DNA from: Stratiolaelaps scimitus
Taxonomy: Eukaryota > Arthropoda > Arachnida > Mesostigmata > Laelapidae
DNA: 64,000 bases
Reading direction: 5' to 3'
Assembly: GCA_019614645.1 (NCBI GenBank)
Contig: JABWDB010000030.1
Span: forward strand, 806,001-870,000
Shown here: positions 54,887-64,000 of the stretch, one piece after another
Numbering within the stretch: position 1 is the first letter of the stretch
Layout: every line of letters starts with the position of its first letter
The notes under the pieces: generated by a model
Told to the model about the DNA's origin: nothing
Seen by the model: the letters and a program-made list of their open reading frames with translations, nothing else
Databases searched by the model: none
Translations under genes and position numbers: made by a program

Positions 54887-55010
54887 TAAGGTTTATTGGT
54901 TTATTAAAGGAGCTGCAATTTTATAATGATTAAGCTCTCTTATATGTCAAGCAGCAGGGCTCGAACCTTCACACTCTGGCTTCCGACAACCAGAGATTGG
55001 GTAGTGCTTC
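54887..55010 (-). mobile_element. SINE type B, head-truncated
   Basis: On the minus strand it contains the B box GGTTCGAGCCC, TGACATATAAGAGAGCTTAA, AAAATTGCAGCTCC and TTTAATAAAC, collinear with the copy at 20,588-20,746. Similarity stops near the anticodon-arm region, so the A box part is missing. Confidence 0.82.
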
Positions 55011-55359
55011 ATTTTCAAGACCGGCTACCATGATGAATACCTTTCTGTTTATCATTGGAATATTCATGAACTGATCTGACTGTTCTTTGGCTAATTACAA
55101 ACAGCGTCGATATTATGTTGCCCATTTATATTTAATGACCTTTTGTAACCAATTGTCAAAAGGTCCTCTGATATGGCTTCATTTGTCAACAAATGCTGAA
55201 TAATGAATAACCAGCCAAGTAGGGATCTTATTCACAAAAATTGGGTGACTCTGGCATCTGAAGAATAGCTTTAATCTAATCAGGGTCAAGCTTTATTCCT
55301 TGAGCTGAGAGAAAATATCCGGATAACTCAATCTCTGTTCAATCCCTGCTTTCTGGGAA

Positions 55360-55399
55360 CTTTTGTAAGACCATAGCGTATGCTATGATCTTACAAAAG
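55360..55399. repeat. 18-bp inverted repeat with 4-nt loop
   Basis: CTTTTGTAAGACCATAGC and GCTATGATCTTACAAAAG pair with one mismatch around GTAT. It lies just upstream of the LINE thumb region. Confidence 0.85.
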
Positions 55400-55870
55400 G
55401 AGTCCAATGGTCTGTCCTCGACTGTCAACTGCTTAGGCCTAACTATCCGGGATACTTGGTTGGAAATGCATGAACTGCCTTCTAGGTGCTATGCGGTCAT
55501 CGCCTCACTGAGGCGACTCAAGAGTTTCTAAAATATAAAATGCTGCTCGTGTCGTTACTATGTTATGGTAACAGTTTGGGGCGGAGGTTTCAGAGGAACT
55601 CTTCGCAGGGGCGAGGTCATTCAAAATTATTGGTTGGCATCGTAGGGACTCCGTTGGGGATGTGCTGGAGAGCCTCGACCTCCCTTGAATCGAGGAGCTC
55701 TGCACGATCCAGACTGCTCTCTTTGCGGTCAAGATACTTAGGGGAAATTTGCCGAATGACATCTCCTTTGCCATCACTCGCATTGAAATACGCACGACCC
55801 GACAATAGACGGTGTTTGTAAAGCCATTTACTATTAAAGACTCGCCATGCCCTAGCTTACCACCTCCCGG
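55400..55870 (+). pseudogene. LINE RT thumb fragment, family of 15,225-16,190
   Basis: Frames read ELPSRCYAVIASLRRL (compare KCYAVSAALRRL at 15,870), VWGGGFRGTLRRGEVIQN (compare PVWGEGYL...QVIQN) and QTALFAVKILRGNLPND (compare RIALLAFKMSK). The parallel order shows a second, more decayed copy of the same LINE family. Its catalytic region is missing. A tail match for the family lies at 56,190-56,240. Confidence 0.6.
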
Positions 55871-56189
55871 CCATCTGGAATTCGCTCCTTCGCGAGATTC
55901 GATCTCTCACCTCATCAATAGAGTTCACTTGCGAAGTGAAGAAAGCCGCTAAAAATTAAATTATTTGTGTATAAAAAATGTAGATTTTATGTGCGCAATG
56001 AAATACTTTGCGCAATTTTCGGGTGATGATTCACCTCTAATAATATGGGCGCCAGCATAGGATAGCCTTAATAGATTAATCCAGTTTTACACACTGCGTA
56101 GCTGATAACTTTTAGTACGGCTTTTATGGTCATGTCTATTATTCTGTGTTACATTCACTTTTATCATTTCTTTTCTATTTAGAGAACTT

Positions 56190-56240
56190 CAGCTGTCAAA
56201 TTACAGTTCCGATAATAACCATAATCTGAATTGAATTGTT
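56190..56240 (+). repeat. LINE/SINE type B tail remnant
   Basis: AAATTACAGTTCCGATAATAACC followed by CTGAATTGAATTG parallels 9,519-9,562 base for base over most of its length. Confidence 0.6.
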
Positions 56241-56449
56241 TTCATGTATTCGCATTGTCCTAATCTTACTTTTAAACCTAGATATAAGGCTGAATATAGT
56301 CCTCGTAGGTTTTTCTCGGTGCAGGGTAACCTTGTGATAACGACTGATGATATGAATGTGTGGATTCCACTAATGATCACCTCAAAAAATAAAATATTTA
56401 CATTGGGTGGTACGGAAATTGTCAACGGTTGTTCAGATAATCGTTGTTA

Positions 56450-58595
56450 AGTCACATTTTATCCAATTAATATTAACGTCTATGGCAAACGGTAAAATCT
56501 GCATTGATATGTATCCGTCTAAAAGACCTTGGATACATCTCTATCAGGCTACACAAAGTTAAGATTGAAATAATTTCTAAACACTTTTTGATGGGGGGAC
56601 TAGATTTAGAACCATCTGGGGGGGGACACTATTGGAACACTTTTATTGTTTTAATAATATCAACTGACGCCGGGAAACTAGGAAACAGAAGTTAAATGAA
56701 CGAAATTATTTCAAACGTAAAGAACCTAAGATGTTAATGCTTTAATGTAGAAATCAAGATGGGCAAGGGCGTAATATTAGGAACACGGTTCTTGAAGCAC
56801 CACGGGTACGCATTTAAAGAGGGTGTTTGTGGAGAAGTTTCAGATCTTGGAAAAAACATCTAGTCTGCCTGCTGTTAACTGTCACAGCGCGGCTCAACGT
56901 TTATCCGTACTCTAGATATAAAGCCTTCATTAACGCTGGGTGTATTTCCACAAATTCTCATTAACTTCAGAAACACGTGATTGTAACGGAATCAAACGTT
57001 TTGATCCTCGCCCTAAATGGACAAATACTGTTTGAGGTTAACTCTTCCCTGAGACAGTAAGGCGCGATTGTACTCGTCGTTCTCTCAGAGATCCGTCATC
57101 ACTCGCCGGAACTCCCCATTAATCGTTGGATCACATACTTGTCTCGCGGTTCATTGTCATAAACCTCGCCGCAGGTTTCGGCGTGTTCTGGGTTGGAAGT
57201 GGGCGACATCTCCAAGAGTTATTGATATTCGATTCCCGTCGACTCAAATCAATATAAATAAAGATATTGTTGCCAGCAGGTATTATTTTTTTATGATTGT
57301 TGTGTTTATAACTACTCAGTAGAACAAGGCAATTGGAGAAAAAACGGCAGAAAAACAGCACTCGTAGGATGACTACACAAAGCAAAAAGTTATAGATGTT
57401 GTTGTTAGCCCCAACTAAGGGTAGCAACACTACTCTCACCAACATAAGGCCATTAAATCAATACGACGCCAAGTTATCGCTAAACTTTAGCTTGCTCAAT
57501 TATGGATTAGCACCACGGTCGGTCCTCGGCTCTCTCGTTCCATTCAAGCTCCCCATATCCGATCAGATTGTTCTGTGGGATAGCCTGTTATAGCTATCCC
57601 GGCAGTTTGGCAGCGCAGCGTCCGATAGGCACACGCCCATGCCTACCTATATACATCTATGGCTTATCACGCCATGTTTGTGAAATATGCACCCTAAGAG
57701 AGTTTTGTTATTAGAGAGGCAGCGGTACCAATGGTGACCATTAGATGAGGAACCACGCGATAAACTGGTAAACGCCAGATAGAAACAGTGCTGTTAGGCC
57801 TTGCTTACTGCTGGAGATTACGCAACATCTGTTTTAGCCTAGTATAGGTGATCAGCAAAATGCACCGCTCGCAGTGCCGCACTCTACAGACAAGGAAGAT
57901 GCATCTTTCTCTGTTTAGTAAAGACTATTCTCACTGGTTATGCTTATCTCATCCATCGAACTGTGAATAAATATGCGTCAGTAAGGACAACATTTAATAT
58001 ACCTAACACAGTATTTATTCAAAGTAACAGCATTATTTAAGTCTCAAAACACAACGAAAGTCGTAAGAAATATCCAATGCTTGAAATAGGCACATAACTT
58101 AGATTGCACCCTACCTGGTTTACTCAAAAACAGCTATATATTAATTGCACCTATGCTACATACGCATAAGCAGAGTTGAGTGTGTTTTCAGATTTGAAAA
58201 TACTGCCGCACACAATTAACCATTTTTTTATGTGACCTACGTATTAGTATGTTTTACATTTATCTTGCTCTGCAATCTACATAGGATGTATTTCATCCAA
58301 CTCCAGCCGTCATCTACTTTCAGATAGAACTCCTTCTCCAACAGCTGTATACATTGTCTACAGATATAACAATCACATTTATTTTCACACGGTTTGTGTG
58401 AGATATAACACAAGTGATAGTGTTCGCCTTTTTTGTGTTAGTTGTTCTCCTCGCCAGCCTATCTAACTTGGATCGAGCTGTCCATCGGGAAGAATCAAAA
58501 TACTAATCTAAATAACTCCAAACATTTCATAAATGCTCTCAACGATGGCGCAGCTATTACACAGCGGATACGCAAGCCATCACGAGGTCCTGAGA
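56450..58595. other. No gene recognised
   Basis: Scattered frames under 90 codons (for example 57,068-57,322), without motifs. Mostly AT-rich. Confidence 0.5.
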
Positions 58596-58599
58596 TTGA

Positions 58600-58670
58600 C
58601 TTTGAAAGTTCTATATTATATATATAGAAGCCTTGACGTTGAAAGTTCTGTATTATATATGTAGAACCTA
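58600..58670. repeat. Local duplication, period about 40 bp
   Basis: TTGAAAGTTCT(A/G)TATTATATAT occurs at about 58,602 and 58,640 with a similar AGAA/GAAC continuation. Confidence 0.65.
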
Positions 58671-58674
58671 GATA

Positions 58675-59520
58675 AAACTATATACAACCTAGATATTTTA
58701 CAACGACCTATGTTTATATATGACCAAGATATAGAGGAATACATTGTGCATGATAAACATATTTTATATTCAGTTCGTGTTCTATAAACAGCATCTTACC
58801 GTCAAAAGATTTCTTAATGTTTGCACTTCTTAGAATAGTAGATAGTAAATGGGAACATGTAAGCCAGGAAAATAAATGAAGTAACTTATCAAGAGAGGAC
58901 AACATGATAGTGAGAAATTGATCAGTTCCTTCTTATGAAGTTAAATAAGAAGATGTTTTTCTTTTTTTAAAGAGAGAGCTAATCCTTTTGGTGGGCAACC
59001 AGCATTACAGTGAAAAACTGACTCTTAAGTATGCAAGAAATCTAAACCAATCGCACTGTTCTGATAAAGGTGAGATTGATTTACGAAATCCTGGGGTCTC
59101 TGCCGAAGTTGCAGATCGTGTCGTCCACGCTCGTCAACAGATTTCCCACAAGAGCAAACGTAATGGATTATAAGCCTAGCCGCGTTGCATTCTCCGGTCG
59201 TCATTGCGTTCTCATAAGGTTATGTATCTGTATAGCACGACGCTTGACGTTGATGTCCGACTTGAAAACAGCGTCGTATGTCAGTTTATGATTTACCTTC
59301 GTACAAGTTTGCCACCTACTGACTCCCTTTCATTTACCTATCAGCTCTTGTCTGGGTTGTGATACACAAGTTTCTGTGTATTCCCAGGCATCTACGAGTG
59401 ACATGGGTCCTGCAGTGGGGGCGCGATGTTTCGTGTAAGGCTTATGCCACATTGAGTTGTGATTTAAAAGTGACCATAAATTCTCTGACTAAGTATGTTG
59501 CTGCGTCCCCGCCTTAAATA
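58675..59520. other. No gene recognised
   Basis: Overlapping short frames at 58,988-59,291 show no motif. Confidence 0.45.
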
Positions 59521-59545
59521 ATTACACCCGGGTTTCACTGGTGTC

Positions 59546-59715
59546 AAGGACGCCAATCCTTCATATTACCTCATATTACCAAAAACATATTTAAGTTAAT
59601 TTGCTGATACTTAGATAATTATGTGGGTTTGAAATAAATAATATGCAAATATGAGGTTTTGAACGCTGTCGTCGGAAGGATTGGTGTCCAGATTATCGCT
59701 GCGCCACCTCAAGGT
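59546..59715 (-). other. tRNA-like sequence with an inverted partner
   Basis: On the minus strand 59,648-59,712 has GGTGGCGCAGCG (A-box-like) and, about 40 nt on, CGTTCAAAACC (B-box-like), the spacing of a tRNA-derived SINE head. The middle block GGACACCAATCCTTC is repeated in inverted orientation at 59,548-59,562 (one mismatch). No canonical acceptor stem is visible, so I do not call a tRNA gene. Confidence 0.35.
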
Positions 59716-60925
59716 TCCAAGCTCCAGTGGTCCAGGGTGGGTCGGTATCCTACACTACCAGGTGAACGTCCGAGTCGTGAAGTCTTAATTGGTAGCATTG
59801 TTGTTAATTTCAATGGATTAGACCCCAATTAGTTGAAAGATCAGGCCAACCGTATATAAACCATTCTTCGTTTTATCTATGTTTATATTTGGATCAACGA
59901 ATTCAGACAGGGTCGTACAAGTGCCGAGAATGGAACCCATTAGTAAAGCCGAAAGCGGTAATCATTTATAATTAGCCCAATGCATATATCTTTAAAAATA
60001 ATTAGCGCATCATGTTGAAGATTATACTGACCCAAAAATATTCACTCTGTTTTCGTTTGATCCATAACATATTATTTTTTGATAAAAATAGAGAGACCTT
60101 GTGTTAAACACCATCCGAGTGTCAAAATATTCTCTCTGAGCTAAGGAAGTCACCCAGACGGGGCTTTGCGCACTAGTGTCAATCAGACCAAGGCCTCTCA
60201 CATAGGGTCCACCCACCCATCGCAACTAAACAAAATTATGTGGTTACATAAATTTAAGACATTCGATTATCAGCTAGTCGTTACAAAACGGCACATACAA
60301 ACATCATTTTATTCTATGCTACGAATATACAATGCCGCTTCGCTCTAAAGACTTTAATGACTAAAAGCACTTAGGAAATACTATAACTAGACAGTAGTAC
60401 TCAGTTGAAAAATTATACTGATCAATTACATATGATACATGTAAGTCGAACGAATTTTGTCTTTATCCACCTCCGCCCACCTAGAATTGAGTTGGTCTTT
60501 GACAGTGACCGCTTAAATATTTCAAGGGAACCACTTCCAGGGTCTCTTTGGGTTAGCTCTTGGGTGTACATCTAGATGAGCACCAGTCAGGTAACTCACA
60601 TATGCTCCAACTTGTCCTAAACTAGTAGCCACCGTAGTTAGTATTTCAAGAGTCAAGAGTCAAGTCAAATCAGTAAATTTCTCTATGCAAAAGAATGTCT
60701 TCCCTTTTATCATGTATTTCTCAGTTCACGTATGGGTTAAGGCAGAGAACTCTCTGGTCTTATTATGGCGCGTGATAGCCACATACACGTGGGAACGTAT
60801 CCGATCAGTGCTCCCGACTTTTGCAGGATATTTGGTAATTTCTAGGTGATGCTCGAATTCCACATGTACTAACACTAATCACGACAAGCTTGTGGGAGAA
60901 ACGACGGTCCGTTTATATGTGCAAA
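59716..60925. other. No gene recognised
   Basis: Only AT-rich short frames. Confidence 0.5.
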
Positions 60926-60929
60926 AGTT

Positions 60930-61830
60930 TTTTTGACGGCCGGACAGCTGTTATTAATGTGTAGTGACACCTGCCGAAGCTTGTGCCACAAGACTTGCCC
61001 GACCGAGGACACTGAGGCAAACTATGTTCTCCGCGGTGACTGCCCCTTGAAGAAGACAATATTGGATACGAATATCTACAACAGGCTTTGTACTGCTTTC
61101 TCGACGAAAAGAGATCACGAATATCTTGATCCTGCGTGAAAGCACTGCACTTCATAAGAGTGTGAACCGACTCGAAGAGTCACTCATGCGTCAATCTCAG
61201 GTCTTTTCCGATAGCGAAAGACATTGTGACCCACGAATGTGGGAGGAAACGATTGAATCCAGGGGACCCAGGGACTTCCTTGGGAGTGGTATCATAGACG
61301 ACATTTTTGAAAATGAGCATTGAAACGACCTCCTATATGTGTTGACAACCCAAATCCCTTCGATCATAGTATTGTTGACCCCACGGTAGGTCCTAAATAT
61401 GCAAGTTCTTGTTCAGTTGATCGAAATCGCGAAAAACTGTGCCCAAGGACTCACATTAACTGTATTCTTCTCAATACCGACTCTGGTTTGAACACCGATG
61501 CCGCCTTGAGCATCGTAGCCTTATACTGACAAACTTTATCGATAAATTGAAAACAACGAACCACACACGGTTCAGACAGATTGTGAAAAATAGGAACACG
61601 TTTGCTGAATGTATTGCCCTCCTTTGTACGAATACCAGGAAAGAATGTATAATCAATCCAAAGGCATTAGCTTTTGAACTTATGGAACTAGAACTTATGG
61701 AAGATAATATAAATTCTCGTCTTGCCACAAGGCTGACAAAAGTACCCACCGGGCACATGCCCTGCAAGAATCGACCTTTAGTTTTAAGGATTGTAAATAA
61801 TTCTTTAAATATGCACCAGGAAGCATAAAA
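60930..61830 (+). pseudogene. LINE ORF1 remnant
   Basis: The first frame has LLMCSDTCRSLCHKTC, a possible zinc-finger piece. The next (61,126-61,323) has STALHKSVNRLEESLMRQSQ, a coiled-coil-like heptad stretch. The third (61,547-61,828) reads MEDNINSRLATRLTKVPTGHMPCKNRPLVLRIV, resembling the C-terminal R-L-G ... R-P-L-x-V segment of LINE ORF1 proteins. The order finger, coiled coil, C-terminal domain fits ORF1 of a CR1-group element, but each part is weak. Confidence 0.4.
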
Positions 61831-63250
61831 GAGAAGTGATGGAGTTAAACCTATTTGAATTAACTGCTCACTAGAATCCGATAACTCGAGCAAAGCGGAG
61901 GCGACGACGCTTTGCTCGGCATCGATTTGGACGGATCGCCACGTCGTCACTCGTTTCGCAGCTGAACACGGCTCATTGTAATTGAACTGAAGTGCCGTTG
62001 ATTTGTTAGAATCAAAGGTAAACATACTAAATGATTGTTTAACAATTCGCACAAAATTATTAGTTACCGTGCACTATCTGAGGAGTCGCCACCATCACCA
62101 GGGAAGATGCAGCGCGGACAGGCACACACATATACGATACAAGTTTACCTTTATTATAAAAGCCAAGTGGTATGGTCATAGACAGAAGAGTTGCTTGCAA
62201 GTATTATTATTTCGATAATGCCTTTATACGAACGTTCATCTGACTACATAAGCTAATTTTCACAAGATATTGTTGTTTTTACGTCCAATCCGTGCAACTT
62301 TGATAACACTTATCTTTTTTCCGCTGAGTACGTTACCTTCCCCAGTGATTACAAACTGATCGATGGCGTCGCGATGTTGATCTATTGCCCTTAGCATAAC
62401 TGCTCCTTTCGGAACACAGCACCTTGTGAATGAATTTTTCGTAGAACTGTTTAGTGTACACACGAAATTGGACTAACTAAATGTGCACAGAGATGAGCAT
62501 TTCATTATCCTCACACAGTTTTGATACTACGTCAACAGAGGATTACAAGACGAGCTTGCCAGCAGGACTATTACAGGTTTCATTCGACCTGAGATCATCT
62601 ACATACAGTTTGTGCACTGCACCATTCGGAAGGATGTCAAGAATAAATATATATGATAGATACAACCATCCAACAATTAAGTATATAGCTAAAGCAAACT
62701 ATTCAGGAGTCACACGGACAAAATATCAGGCGGGCAGGGTCCTGTAAATGAGTTAAAACCAAACTATGCGCAATAGTTGCATGTTTGGTAAATTGTGCCA
62801 AATGACTTCTTCGGCCACATAAATATGTTTATAGTGCCACATTTGAACGGATACCTCCTGCTAGTATACGGGGCAACCTTCCCAAGCGCTCAAGTATTAC
62901 TTGAGCTATTATACATTACGTTTGTCAGATAGATTATGCCATGGGATTGCACTCGACCATATCACTCCACCAAAAAGAGATTAAAGAAACTAAGCCTACA
63001 GGTGCACAACTTGCTTCCCTTCGAGATTAGCGAACTGTGAAATATCCCTTCATTGAGGAGAATAAAGGTGAAGTGATTAACGGTATTATACAGGATAAAA
63101 GGATTCGTGTCAATTGATCAGATAACAATAAACCCAGCGCTGCTTAATGTGTATGCAGGGTCGAAGAGATCATCAGAACAGGCTCGTTTCTGAAAATTTC
63201 CATAAAGTGCTTTAAATCAGCCACGCCCCCCATATAACGACTTTAGTTTA
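61831..63250. other. No gene recognised
   Basis: Frames at 62,260-62,463 (minus) and 62,481-62,747 (plus) have balanced composition but no motif I can identify. Confidence 0.4.
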
Positions 63251-63256
63251 CTTCGA

Positions 63257-63545
63257 TTACGTGGCTGCCTTAATCACATCTGGCCTCAACCCTGCGCATA
63301 AGTCGTCTCTGTATCTTACCAACAAGTAGCACGTGATCACTTCTGACCGGATTCCAAATAAATAGGGGAACAACATGCGATTTAACTTTACTGCGAACTC
63401 TCTCAATGTGTAGCTGCATACTAATGGGCCTTTATGGTCAACCAACTTGGCTTGCCCGCTAAACGTGACTGAGTTCGAGAACCTTACGCCGAGATCTTTG
63501 ACCACTTCCATTTTGGTACGCACATCCTCCTCGACTCGATCTTCT
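63257..63545 (-). pseudogene. LINE RT thumb fragment
   Basis: On the minus strand: VEEDVRTKMEVVKDLGVRFSNSVTFSGQ, then LNRMLFPYLFGIRSEVITCYLLVRYRD. The V-K-D-L-G-V ... L-T-F motif marks the region just after the RT palm in CR1-group ORF2. It is interrupted at 63,545 by the Tc1-like element, which sits after a TA. Confidence 0.55.
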
Positions 63546-63546
63546 A

Positions 63547-64000
63547 GAGTGGTGTGCATGAACTTAACGCACCCCTATACAACAACAAATCGTTACAAAG
63601 AATACACATTTGAGGATTTCTTCTGTATAAGATTAATGTACGTGTCAAATAACATGCACACCACAAAGACCAGCGCATACGACGTCGCATGCAGCCTGCT
63701 ACAATATGTCATATTTCGGTTGTGCAAAATGATAACACACAGTTATCGATTGCTCTTGCTGAATTAATTCTCATTTTCTTGTGCAAATCAGTAAAGTGTG
63801 GCCCCGCCCTTGTGAATTATAACGTCAACGACTCGGTTTGGCATACTATCAAGGAGATTTTACTAGGATCTGGTCGCTAACACCACCCTAGGCCTCCAAC
63901 AACATCCCTTTTTTTGTGTTTCCAAGGATGTATACTGTCGATTCGACGCATATACTCGTCTGACAAGAATGCTCCAAAGCTTCTCCATCGGGTTGACATC
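63547..64000 (-). mobile_element. Tc1-like transposon, 3' end, continues past the window
   Basis: The terminal repeat begins after TA (63,545-63,546) with GAGTGGTGTGCATGAAC, and the inner repeat TTGTGCAAAATGATAAC lies near 63,718, about 165 bp in. From the window end the minus strand encodes DVNPMEKLWSILVRRVYASNRQY and, after a frame change, LLDSMPNRVVDVIIHKGGATLY-stop. This is the conserved C-terminus of Tc1 transposases, with the catalytic Glu of NPxE present. The terminal repeat is collinear with 39,966-40,470 minus its SINE. Confidence 0.8.

Overview
This window is eukaryotic intergenic DNA, and almost everything recognisable in it is decayed transposable element. The mixture points to an invertebrate, most likely an arthropod: R1-like and CR1-like non-LTR retrotransposons, a Ty3/Gypsy element, mariner and Tc1-like transposons, and several tRNA-derived SINE types. 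That placement is an inference, because R1-clade elements are known mainly from arthropods. I found no convincing host protein gene, no rRNA, no intact tRNA gene, and no prokaryotic or CRISPR feature. Every recognised reading frame carries stops, frameshifts, internal deletions or lost catalytic residues.

Layout. 0-6 kb: a broken CR1-like copy, then a long CR1-like element with a PHD-finger ORF1 and an endonuclease/RT ORF2. Two younger retroposons with target-site duplications (TSDs) interrupt it. 6-16.6 kb: an R1-like 3' half, CR1-like pieces, a LINE with a YADD-to-YAAD change (10.5-13.3 kb), a mariner fragment, and a LINE whose 3' tail matches a SINE family. 17.5-22.0 kb: a Gypsy element holding a SINE with a 10-bp TSD. 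22.0-26.2 kb: CR1-like copies, one with an SGNH-hydrolase-like ORF1. 26.6-38.5 kb: AT-rich DNA with little coding signal, a possible solo LTR, SINE fragments, a near-perfect hairpin and a 35-bp tandem array. 38.5-45.3 kb: a CR1-like remnant, then a Tc1-like transposon holding both a SINE (in its terminal repeat) and an R1-like LINE (in its transposase), more SINEs, and a restriction-endonuclease-like domain on the minus strand. 48-56 kb: a minus-strand R1-like LINE, mariner pieces, a compact Tc1-like element with long IR/DR-type terminal repeats, and further SINE/LINE pieces. 56-64 kb: sparse, with a LINE ORF1 remnant and a second Tc1-like copy that runs off the window.

How they relate. The clearest system-level signal is tail sharing between SINEs and LINEs. 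SINE type A ends in a short hairpin (GCTGA-GGG-TCAGC) also found at the end of longer retroposons. SINE type B ends in a segment starting AATTGCAG that also ends the LINE at 15.2-16.6 kb. This is the expected signature of SINEs mobilised by partner LINEs. The nested insertions give a relative order: Tc1-like and Gypsy elements first, SINEs and R1-like LINEs later. Element names and clades below are judged by eye from conserved motifs, not from database searches.
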